64,000 nt of DNA, from NCBI RefSeq assembly GCF_009727055.1, contig NC_052352.1, positions 22,729,736-22,793,735 on the forward strand, given 5' to 3'. The DNA comes from Benincasa hispida (taxonomy: Eukaryota; Streptophyta; Magnoliopsida; Cucurbitales; Cucurbitaceae). This document shows, piece by piece, positions 11,872 through 22,488 of this stretch. A model generated the notes under the pieces. It made no database searches, was not told the DNA's origin, and was given only the letters and a program-made list of their open reading frames with translations. Both the position numbers and the translations under genes were made by a program. The first letter of the stretch is position 1, and the number at the start of each line of letters is the position of its first letter.

Positions 11872-13797
11872 TGATGGAAAAATAGGCATGCGCAGTGGAA
11901 ATGAGAATCAATTTTACTCTAATTGCACAAATTAAACATGCAACCCTAAATAAATTAAATAGGGTTATTTTGAAATATCACCTTTGAAGCTCCCAAAACT
12001 CGTCTATCTTCGCTTGAACACGAACCGGACAACCACTAAAGCTGGCCTACTATCCTCTGGACTCAGAACCAGGTTGTGGGATTTGATAGATGAAGAACCC
12101 GAGAGAGAGAAAGAGATGGAAATAGAAGAAGGGATTTTGGGTTGGGTTTGCGTTTTTTTATTGCCCAATTTTAGAAAACTATTTTGGAAAAATCTCCAAA
12201 AGTTTTAAATCCAAATTCAAAAGCCCATATTTATAGAAAAGGACTATGCAAAATTGCATGAAACAACTTCATAAAAATCCAACACCTAGAATCCACTATC
12301 TAAGTGGGTTTAATGTCTTCACTATAAGCCAACACCTAGCCCACTATTTTGTTAGTGGAATTATCCAACAAAAGTTTGAATTTTCCCACTAACTTTAGTC
12401 AAAGGGGAAAATAGTCATTTGGTCAAAGTCAAACTTTGACCGAAAAGTCAACATTTTGACTTTTTTTTTTAATTTTTTTCGTGTTGACTAATTTTGACCT
12501 TTGGAGCATGAATCTGCATTCATTTCTCGAAATTCAAATCACATTTGAATATCAGGTTGGTCAAAGTTTGACTTTTCAAAATCAAAAGTCAACTTTTTTA
12601 CTTTTTACATCTTTGACTATTTCCATTATTTTCGAGCTTCCAAATATGAACATATTCATATTCTTGATATTTAAATCACATTTAAATATTAAAGTTGTAT
12701 CTCTAAACTGAAAAATCGACCACTATATCACATATACTTGTCGATTTCTCTCTCTTCACCTAATTCGAACAATTCGAATTATTCTATCATACTGTTCTAA
12801 GTTTATTCCATATGAGCTAGTAAGGGAACCTAATGGACGTATAGATCATGGTCTCCAACGATCCGAGATTAGCTGGCTAAACTCTTTAGATGGAGCTAAT
12901 CAATATTTTTTAACTCACGGGTCATTCCACTATAGTCCCGTAGTTGCACTCCCCTTACATAGATATATTTGTTTCCAAATGATATAACCATGATTAGTAA
13001 GTTAATCATTCACAGGTTGTTCGTAATATCGGCTAGGTCATGAAAACCGTTTTACCCCCAAGACTACAACTTATTCCTTAAGTTTCACTGATCCTCTAAT
13101 AAACATTTGGCTTAAGGTTCAATCTATAAACCGAACCCGTCTCAGGCCAATGAGAGGGTGGGGCCCCTTGTTCAAGACCTGGATTCAATACTAAAGGGAA
13201 CAACCTATCTACTATCTCTATAACAGGTGGGAGTGAATTCCGTCTTGCACCCTATGTTCCCAGCTATCTACCCGATCTTACCCCTGAAATGGGAGGCTTA
13301 ATGGGCCAGTGATAATGAGCTGCCCTTACCTATGCATATCTAAGGATAATTCCGAGTAAACAGGAGTTCATAGTCAGCTCAGAATTAAGATTAAGTTACC
13401 TAGGTCATCAATCAACGAAATTGTCAGTTTTATACATTAAACAACATTTAAAATGTAAAAAGTGACTATTTCATGGTTCAATCTTATGTAAACTCTTTAC
13501 ATAGGATGCTCCCATTTTCATGTTGCCACATGAACGGTTTAGGATCACATCGTTTATACTAACTACCAAATAGGCCGCATCCATAGTGTCCCCAGAATAA
13601 CGCACCCAAGCTTATTCATATACTATAGACCATTTTGGCTATATATTTGAACTTGATCCACATTTATGTCACTACATAAAGTTCAAACTTAAACTTAATA
13701 GCCTCAGATCCTTAGTTTGTTGGATTCATGAATATAGAATTTAAATTTACTAAAGATTTTCAATAACAACTTTATTGAACAAGAATATGATATTACA
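11872..13797 (-). mobile_element. LTR J (copia), minus strand, in copia I integrase
   Basis: On the minus strand it begins TGTAATATCATATTC at 13797 and ends with the common copia terminus GCATGCCTATTTTCCATCA at 11872. It is 1926 bp. No convincing TSD is present (CCAAA versus AATTA) and host integrase codons are missing at the join, so insertion was accompanied or followed by deletion. No internal coding region remains. Small frames within it are not protein-like. Confidence 0.65.
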
Positions 13798-13809
13798 AAT
13801 TACTTATGC

Positions 13810-13968
13810 CTAATGGAACATAAGTCTGAAGCTGTTGAAAAGTTCAAGGAGTATAAGGCAGAAGTTGAAACTCTGTTAGATGAGACTATTAAAACACTTC
13901 GATCTGATCGAGGTGAAGAGTACATGAATTTAAGATTCCAAGACTATATGATAGAACATGAAGTTTGA
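13810..13968 (+). pseudogene. copia I integrase core scrap
   Basis: LMEHKSEAVEKFKEYKAEVE then TLRSDRGEEYM, the segment of the copia integrase catalytic core around the second aspartate (SDRGEEY). It ends MIEHEV-stop where LTR fragment K starts. The catalytic glutamate and C-terminal domain are gone. Confidence 0.75.
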
Positions 13969-16058
13969 TATCACATATCTACTATAGTAATTTCTTCTCT
14001 ACTTGATATAAATCATATTTATATCTAATTTCCTTCCAAATAATGTATCTCATACATTTAGTCAATTATATCATATATAATTAACCAAGTCAATTATATC
14101 ATATATAATTGAACTCCCTCTTATCAATCTGAACATTTCAAACTGACCCAAACACTAATTCTCGACTTTATAGAAGCTACCCAGGGGACCTAATGTATCT
14201 GTGGCTCGAAGCTTCAACGATACGTGAATAGCTGACTAAACTCTTTAGCCACGAGATCCACCATCCATTAAATGACAGGCGTTCCACTAAAGACCAACAA
14301 ATGAACTCTTTTTACCACAGATATATTTCTGTGTCCATCGGATATAACCAATCATGAGTACGATGACCCTTCACAGATGCTCGTAAGTACAACTGGGCTA
14401 ATTTACCATTTTTCCCCTATAATTACATCTCACACCTTAAGTACCACTGATTTCTCTAATGAACAATACAACATAGTTCAACTATGTGTGAACACCTTTC
14501 GGGCTAAAAAAAAGTGTGTGGTGCCACATCGTTCAAGCCTTGGAATCAGCCCTTAAGGGAGCTATCTATCTACTTACCTCTGCTTCGGGGGGAGTGAATT
14601 CCTTCTTGTGTAGCTAAGTTCCCAGCTCCCAAATCAGACGAATCTTCAAAATGTAGGTTTGGCGACCTGGCCCATCGCACCATACAAATCAAAGGACCAC
14701 CCTCAATGGCAGGATTTCCTAACTCACTCAGGATTGAAGTCATGTTACCTATGGTTATCCTAGTGAAGTGAAGTCTCTGTCATGAACAGTGTTATATAAC
14801 GAGACGTTAACACTTCGTGGTCAGGTCTTATACAAACTTTTTGTATAAGACGCCCCCGCTCGCATGTCCCCTACACAAATGATCAGGATCAGACCATCTG
14901 TGACAAGTCATAACACTTGTGACCATTCCACAAAGCGGGCCACATCGTACCGTTACCAGGTAAGGTTTTCCTCCTATATCCATATACTACAGACCATTTT
15001 GGTTATCACTCAAGACATGATTCACTTGTATGTCACCATATACATGCTAAGTTAAATACAGATAACCAAGGATTTTATGTTTATTGGTTTGTGGTAAAGC
15101 AATAAAACATACAACTGAGCAAAAACAAGATGTTGAAGTAAATATCATATATTATACAACACAAGCGTTCATACAAATGGTTTACAAACTACAGGACACG
15201 AGACTTTAGGGTATCAACCCCAACAACTTCGCCTATGCGATGAGCACGCTAACTACACGTCATTTAGTGCGCACATCTTTTATTAAATGATGAGCATCAA
15301 ATGCTCCCACTAAATTGTTTACCTCTAGCATCCACGCGATTGGGCAACCAACGCTACGCGATAGAGTAGACGCTTTACCCCATCGTTTAGTAAAATACTA
15401 CACGATCGCGTAGAAATTCTACATGATCGTTTAGCTAAATCCCAATGATCGTTTACCTGAGGCTACACGATACGACCAATGGTCTTCTTCCTCGCTGAGA
15501 ACCGCATCTCTATGCTTCGAAACTTTATCACAAATGACTCGAGAAACTAAAAAACTTTGAATTACAGACTCGATTGCATGTTAATTATGCCCAAAAAACA
15601 CAGGGGCCCTTACAAATTAACACTTTGTAATTAAAAGAAAACTTTAAACAGAGGCAACTGACCTGTAAACATTCATCAACACCAATCATAAAAGCATTTA
15701 CACTTAAACGCAAATGTAGAAAACCCACCACGACTGTAAAAGACGTTCAAAACAGAAATGAAATTTGGAATATTATAACAACCTGGCTTTGATACCAATT
15801 GAAGGAAATCAGACATGAGGATTTTCATGAGAAAAAAAATGATCATTCCAAATTCTATTCATATTTGAACATACATAATTACAATCAAGAAACGGAAACT
15901 TACATGTCATGCACAATACGAAATTACAGCATGCTTTACAGTAGAATCAAGGGAAAGATTATACATACCTTTGAAGACTCATACTTCAAACTCCCTCGAT
16001 CACGAACGCTCGATCAGTCTCTAAGACAGCAACACACAAATGCTCGATCAGTGTCTGG
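13969..16058 (-). mobile_element. Copia remnant K, minus strand, both outer ends lost
   Basis: The left part (about 13969-15225) is an A-family LTR start read on the minus strand (CAACCCCAACA end at 15225). The middle (15226-15799) is leader-like sequence with CGATCG words. A minus-strand primer site at 15786-15797 is followed by the last 250 bases of another LTR (from 15800). Order LTR-internal-LTR is right, but only about 570 bp of interior remain, the usual polypurine tract is absent at 15226, and each LTR is truncated where it meets copia I. No coding sequence was found. Confidence 0.6.
15786..15797 (-). other. Primer binding site of remnant K
   Basis: GCTTTGATACCA on the plus strand is the complement of TGGTATCAAAGC, one base off the tRNA-iMet primer site, next to an LTR end at 15800. 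Confidence 0.65.
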
Positions 16059-16118
16059 GCTAAAGTGTTTGAGAGTCATCTAGAGAATCTAGGTCTACGA
16101 GATATGTACATTGTGTAA
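16059..16118 (+). pseudogene. copia I RNase H C-terminal tail
   Basis: Twenty codons reading AKVFESHLENLGLRDMYIV-stop, the conserved C-terminus of copia Pol. The same tail is seen in copia H at its 35482 end. The upstream RT and RNase H have been lost to remnant K. The stop at 16116-16118 ends the element's coding region. Confidence 0.75.
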
Positions 16119-16252
16119 TCTAGGGCATGTGGGAGATGTGTAATGGGTTTAAGATGCCCTAGTTTATTGTATTTTGCTTTGTATATGTAACATCCCCGTT
16201 GTTCCATGTAATGTACATCAAACTAACTGGAGTTTTAGTTCAAGTGGGAGTT
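16119..16252 (+). other. 3' untranslated region and polypurine tract of copia I
   Basis: A short 3' UTR ends in AAGTGGGAGTT (16242-16252), the plus-strand priming polypurine tract, directly before TGTTGGG of the 3' LTR. Confidence 0.75.
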
Positions 16253-17155
16253 TGTTGGGTTTTATACCCTAAAACTCGTAGATAGTGAATGTACTTAAAT
16301 GACAGTCATTAATAAATAATTATTGATGTTTTTATCAATAAGTGTTATTGATGTTTTATTTAATTTTGTTTTATTAACCCTAAAATCCAACAAACTAACA
16401 TCCTAGGCTATCTTATGAGTCTTGAATTGTATGTAAAGATAAATAGAGATCAATATTCAAGATACAACCTAAAGGGTCTACAATATAGGGGTAAGGTTAG
16501 GTACCTTATCCTGGTAACATAATGGATACAAACCACTTTGTATTTGATACAAACATAGTGATCCAACGCATTCGTGTAGGAGACACACGAGTGAGAGTAT
16601 CCTAGGCAATGAGTTTGTTCAAGACCGGACCGTAAAATAATAACCATTAGATGTAACTCCGTTGACTAGTTAGGTTTCTATTTCAATAGGATGACCTAGG
16701 CAACTTAGTCTTACTCCTGAGTATATTATGAACTCTTGTTCACAAGGGATTGTCCTTTGATTTGTATGGGTGAGAGTGACCAGTTCGCTGACTCAATATG
16801 CCTACTATTTTAGGAATAAGACCGAGTGGACAGTTGGGAACATAATCATAGAAGATGGATTTCACTTCTTCCCGACTTCTAGGTAAGTAGATGAGTGTCT
16901 TTTTAAATGGCGTCTTCGAGACCTGATAAAAAAACCTTACACTCTCGTTGGCTCGAGGGAGGTTTCTATTTAATAGTTGGACCATAAACAAGTTGTTCAT
17001 TAGAGGAACATTGGTACTTAAGGATGTAGAGGTAACCTAGGGGTAAAATGGTAATTTGACCCAGTAGGTATTACGAATCGTGAAGGACTAGCTTATTGTT
17101 ATTGGTTTATATCTGTGGACAAAGAAACATATATGTAGTGAGAAGAGTATAGTTG

Positions 17156-19423
17156 TGTAACACCCCAAATTTTGTTAGTAATGTAATTTTAGTAATTTAT
17201 ATTAATTAAAGACATTTTTGGAATTTTGGAAGTTCAATTTTGATTATTGAGATTCAATTTAAATTGGGGATTTTATTTTTAATTTTGGAACTTTGTTTGG
17301 AAGAGGAAGAGGAAAGGATTGTATATATCTATACATTTATAGTTGGGTATGTCTAGAAGGAAAGAATAAAAGAAAATAAAATAAAATAAAGTAAAATCAA
17401 TTAAAATTTTATTTTATTTTATTTTTCATTTTTTTTAAAAAGAGAACTCAATCCCTCTCTCCCTCACCCCCTCGTTTTTCTTTTCTTTACCGTGTTGCTC
17501 GAGACCTCCCCCCGATTCCATCTCTCTCACATCTCTCCCCTCTCTACAACTTAGCTGCTTTCCTTCATGTTGTACGCTTAGTAGCCGTCAACATCGCGTC
17601 GGCTTAGATCTCGCCGCATCGGTCTTCGACCTCTGCTGCTCGCCAGATCTCCCCACCACTCATCCTCCCTTATCGTGTTTCGCTCGCCGTCGGTCCGAGC
17701 TACCTCCACGCAAGCTGCCTAGCCTAGTAGTGCGACCCACACATCCGCCCAGCCTCGCTGCCGCACCTCCGTTGCTGTACGCGTTCGTGTTCAAGCAATC
17801 GCCAGTTGTCGCTCCTTTGCATGCCGACCTCACTAAATCCACCACCGTCATCGACGTTCGTCCGGTGCCGTCCAACCCCTGTCGTCGTGTTAGGTGCCGT
17901 CAGATCTGTGTGTGTAAGTTTATGTTATTTGAATAGGATCTATTGGCCATGGTGTTTCTCTTCGATCTATTTATGCGATCTTGTTTGGATTTTAAGGTCG
18001 AGGTTTAGGAGAAGCTAGGAAGTTAAAGTGGTGCTGTCAAGGAGAGTTGGAGTGGTTCCGTGTTTTGGGTATGATTTCTGCTGTTTGGGTTTGTTTTCAG
18101 TTGATTCTTGATTGCTCGTTTACTTTTGGCACCAATCGGTTGTGGCCCTTATATTTTGACTTTGAATTCAAATTCTTGAAGGTATCGAGGTGCTGCTAGG
18201 TGAAGTTGGAATTGTTTTAGCAGATTTGGTGCACCTTGTACATAACACCTTGGGTGAGTTTACCCGAATTTATTTGGCAATATTTGGAGTATGTGTGATT
18301 AGGCCTTGGTTTTAATTTTAAAGCTTGGTTGGGTTCTTATGTTTGGGCCATTACTTGGAGTTGTTGGTTTCGTTTGGTTGTCTGATTTTATCTGTGTATT
18401 TTCGATTAAGGTAAGTAATCTTACTACTGGAACTGCCCACGGGCCAGACACTAGATATATGGTAGCATGACAGATTGTTATTATGATAGAACGATAGCAT
18501 GACAGACTGATAGTATAGTATAATCGATGTATGTTTTCGTATGAGGATCTGAAAGATTAAATGCACATATAGATACTTGAATGCTAGCATGGGATGGTAT
18601 TTGATCTGAGGATGTTGAGACGTATATATATGTTAAAAACCATGATGTTGAGATGTATATCTATGTTATAGAACCATGTTATGATACTTGTGATGTTGAA
18701 ATTGTCATAATGTCCTCACTGATTAGTTAGATACTCACTAGATGTTTTATTTCCTTCGAGATTCACTAGAGGTGGTGGTTTTCTTCGGGATCCACCAGAT
18801 GTTGTGTTTCCTTTGGGATTCAGTAGAGGTGGTGCTTTCCTTCGGATTCACTAGAGGTTATGGGTTCTACGGGACTTACTAGAGGTAATGGGTATACTTA
18901 ACTATAGTAGGACGAAATTCAGTTATTCATGTATGTATGTGTCTCATGAGGACTAGGAGAGTGTAGGCATCTAGAGGACATAGATGCTAGCCTGATCCCA
19001 TAGTGGGGTTACTTACTGAGTATTTTATACTCACCCTTTCTCATGTTTATGTTTCAGGTAAAAGTAGGGACGTGCCGGCGAATGACAAGTGGAATCCATG
19101 ATCGAGCCACTGGGACCAGTTTTATGCTTCCGCTCATGATGTTTAGATTTCTTTCATGTTTTCTGACTTTCAGTTTTCATGTTTGAAACTTACTGATTAG
19201 TATTAATTTCCAATCTTTTACAGTTTTCTAGGCTCATTAAATTTCTTATTATGATTTATGAGTACTCTGTTATTTGACTTCTTATATAGTTTTAACGAAT
19301 ATCTTTTATTTGACTTTATTTATCTAGCATTTATTTCACTATGAAAATGTGTCATTTTAAATTCTATGCATGCATGTGTATAGTAACGACCTAGCTCGAG
19401 TCCTAGGGAGTCAGGTCGTTGCA
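17156..19423 (+). mobile_element. Solo LTR L (gypsy, chromovirus-like)
   Basis: 2268 bp, beginning TGTAACACCCC and ending GTCGTTGCA, termini common in plant chromovirus LTRs. TSD AGTTG is perfect (17151-17155 and 19424-19428). Part of it (17440-17900) is C-rich with frames that do not resemble any known protein. No internal coding region remains. Confidence 0.85.
18736..18895 (+). repeat. Degenerate 28-29 bp tandem repeat in LTR L
   Basis: About five and a half imperfect units, each starting CACTAGAGGT or a variant (CACTAGATGT, CACCAGATGT, CAGTAGAGGT, TACTAGAGGT) followed by T/G-rich sequence and CTTCGGGAT-like ends. Confidence 0.7.
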
Positions 19424-19970
19424 AGTTGTGGGTCTTTAGCGGGCTGTACCCATAATTAACGAATATGGATTAATTCGATTAATGAGTTTGGCCAATTCAT
19501 CTCACATTGTTGGAGCTTCTCATATGCAGGTCCATTAGGTCCCCTTCCTAACTTGTAAAGGGTATTGAGGTAATTTGTCGTTAAATTGAATTTGAAATGC
19601 TCAAATTCAGTATTGGGATTTTTTAATATAGGTTGATACATTTTAATATAAAGTTTAATTTTAGACTTTATTATTAATTTTGGATATGATTCAAAATTAA
19701 TAGATGAGAGAACGAAATATTCGAAAGGAGTTCAAATATTAATTTAATATGAATAAGATTCATATTGAAAACTATAGGTTAAAATTAATACATATTAAAT
19801 GCGCATTAAAACTATAAGATATGTGAGAGGGAGCCATTTAAATATGATTTAAATGCTTATTGATTTTTATTTAGTTAGTTAAATCAAATAAATAGTTTTA
19901 TTTGATTTTAATTAAATAAAAATGCAATTCCCCACGTAGGGGAGTTACTAAAGACGTGGGATGTTCTCAC

Positions 19971-22065
19971 TGTTGGTGTTTATGTCCTAAAGTCTCGTAT
20001 TCTGTAGTTTGTAAACAACTTTCTACGAACACTTGTGATGTATAATATAAATGATATTTACTTCACTACTTGACTTTGCACATTTAGGTATTTTTTATTT
20101 TACCATAAACCAATAAACTTAATATCCCTGGTTGTCTTTATGTAACTTAAGCATATATGTAGTCAAGTGGATCATGTCTTAAGTGACAACAAAAATAGTC
20201 TGTAGTATATGGATATAGGAAGGAAACCTTATCCTGGTAACACTACGGATACGACCAGCTTTGTGGAATTATTACAAATGTTGTGACTTGTCACAGATGG
20301 TTTGATCTTGATCATTCTTGTAGTGGACATGCGAGCAAGGGCATACAAAGAGTTTGTATAAGACTTGACCTTGAAGTGTTAATGTCTTGTTATATAACTC
20401 TGTTCATGACCGAGACTTCATTTCACTAGGACGACCATAGGTAACATGACCTCAATCTTGAGTGAGTTGGGAACTCCTACCATTGAGGGCGGTCCTTTGA
20501 TTTGCATGGGTGCGAGTGGCCAGAGCAACGACTCAAACCTACCATTTTTGGGATTCGTCTGATTTGGGAGCTGGGAACTCAGCTTCACAAGATGGAGTTC
20601 ACTCCTTCCCCAAAGTAGGGGTAAGTAGATAGATTTCTTTCTTAAGGGCTAATCCCGGGGCTTGAACGATGTGGCGCCACGCACCTTCTTATTGCCTGAG
20701 AGGTGTTCACACATAGTAGGACTATGTTGTATTGTTCATTAGAGGGATCGGTGGTACTTAAGGAGGAAGATGTAATTACAGGGGAAAAACGAAAAATTGG
20801 CCTGCTGTAATTACGAGCATCTGTGAAGGGTCATCGTACTGATGATTTGTTATATCCAATGGACATAGAAATATATCTATGGCAAGAAGAGTTCAACTGT
20901 TGGTCTTTAGTGGAATGCCTGGTAGTTAACGGAAGGTGGATATCATGATTAAAGAGTTTAGTCAGCTATTCACGTACCGTTAGAGCTTCGAGTCAATAGG
21001 TCCATAAGGTCCCCTTGGTAGCTTGGATATAGGTTGAAAGTCAGTTTTTAGGTCAATTTGAAATGTTCAAATTGACAAAAGGAGTTCGATTATATATGAT
21101 ATAATTGAACGAGTTAATTAAATATAATATAATTAACTTTATGTATGAGATACATTAATTTAGACGAAAATATTATAATTAATATATGATATTAATTTAT
21201 ATGTTATGAATATGATGAGTTCACATTCATTGGATGGTTATAAAGGAAATGAGACGACGTCTCTTCTGTTCTAAATAACAGATGAGTGTATTGAAAGATC
21301 ACTTTGAGATGCATAAATAGCTGACGGTGTGTTGAGCATGTAGGAACGGACATTGTGTTAAAGGGAATGTCATCGTTTAGAAAATCAGTGCTTATACGAT
21401 AGTGCCTGCACGATCGCTTACATATACGATATTGCTAAGCGATCGCTTACCGATTATACCTTCGCGCGCTATTAACTAAACGATTGTTTACCTTTTCCTA
21501 AGCAATCGTTTAGCTCCCGATATTTACTAAACGATCGTATAGACGATCATTTAGTTTCTCTTACGCGATCGTTTAGACGATCACTCATCCTTTTTCTACA
21601 CGATCGTTTATACGATTGCTTACCTTTTCCTACACGATCTTTTAGACGATCGCTTACTTTTTCCTACACGATTGTATACTTCACCTAAACGATCAAACAT
21701 CTTATCTATGCGATAGATGACCTCAACTCCCACTTGCTTAATGGTTGTGTACGGTCTCTCTTCCTCCTTCCTTCTACCAAATCAGAATAAAGCGCACACT
21801 TTGGATTTTTACTCCAAGAATACTGAGGGCTTTAGGTGGTGGTATCATCTCCGTTTCCTTTTGCGCAAGTGGTGATTGTTTGAGGTAGATGGTTGGGTTT
21901 TAGACTCATTGTGAAGAAGAAATCTTCATCTGGTATGATCTCTTGATCCCTTTTGCATCATGAATGCATATTAGTATGTTTTGAATGTATATGTGGTAAT
22001 TCTGTCACAATAAATTAGAAAGATCCGCTTCCACTCATAGATACTCTTGAATAAGAGTTCCTTCA
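19971..22065 (+). mobile_element. Solo LTR M (copia A family)
   Basis: 2095 bp, from TGTTGGTGTTTATGTCC to AGAGTTCCTTCA. TSD CTCAC is perfect (19966-19970 and 22066-22070). It is the most complete plus-strand copy of the A-type LTR and is a guide for the split copy A (2696-10546). It carries the densest CGATCG word array (21370-21720). Confidence 0.88.
21370..21720 (+). repeat. CGATCG-core word array in LTR M
   Basis: A run of short imperfect words such as ACGATCGTTTA, ACGATCGCTTA, ACGATTGTTTA and TACGATAG in both orientations, separated by 10-30 bases often reading CTTTTTCCTAC. The core CGATCG is palindromic. Similar words occur in other copies (3110-3300, 5830-5900, 9520-9620, 15340-15480, 33570-33890). 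Confidence 0.7.
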
Positions 22066-22488
22066 CTCACCTCTCTCTCATTCTCTCTATATAAAAATAT
22101 AAAATAAAACAAAGAAAGAAGAGCATTTTTTCTATCTCTCTGTTTTTTTGGTAGAAGCAAAAACTATTTGTGTTTTTCCCAAAATCCTCCCAATTTCTAA
22201 AGAGAATTCCACAATTCTCAAATCCTCAATTTCTCTCAAGAATAGGGAGGACGACAAGTGGTGGTTCCCATTCCCAATTCGTACAGAAGAATTCCACAGA
22301 ATTCCCAGATGATTTTGTTTCTAGAATTGATGATTTTGTTTCTAGAATTGCTTGCTTAATCTATTTTGATATGTAGTTTTTATTCAAAAAAAAAAAAAAA
22401 TTATTTTGATTTTAAATGGCAATTTGAAATACATTTTGGGTTATGTATGTTATGGCTTCCGCTGTGCCTTAGAGTTTTCATCCCTACA

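Larger units (their letters stand above)
1..22488 (+). mobile_element. Ty1/copia retrotransposon I, heavily nested, left edge cut by window
   Basis: Host element of the left block. Copia order is readable on the plus strand: partial 5' LTR, degenerate tRNA-iMet primer site, leader, gag, CCHC knuckle, protease, GAG-pre-integrase, integrase scrap, RNase H tail, polypurine tract and 3' LTR. The left LTR (1-391) and the last 418 bases of the right LTR (22071-22488) are clearly the same sequence with many substitutions and indels, so the element is old. Integrase C-terminus and nearly all of RT are missing. The interior has been enlarged by at least eight later insertions described separately. Non-functional. 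Confidence 0.85.
16253..22488 (+). repeat. 3' LTR of copia I, carrying two solo LTRs
   Basis: Begins TGTTGGGTTTTATACCC right after the polypurine tract and ends TCCCTACA at 22488. Removing solo LTRs L and M with one TSD copy each leaves about 1863 bp, the same size as the LTR of copia F (1860 bp). The retained parts are 16253-17155, 19429-19970 and 22071-22488. A 21-bp tandem duplication (22308-22328 and 22329-22349) lies near its end. Confidence 0.8.

Noticed and set aside
16120..16252. Host gene 3' end near the polypurine tract
   Set aside because: The preceding codons are the copia Pol tail and the following bases are the LTR start, so it is element sequence.
17660..18018. Proline/arginine-rich small genes in a C-rich patch
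   Set aside because: They sit inside solo LTR L (TSD AGTTG), overlap on both strands and have no recognisable domain.
21370..21720. CRISPR-like array
   Set aside because: Units are short, imperfect, in both orientations and irregularly spaced, in a plant LTR with no cas genes.
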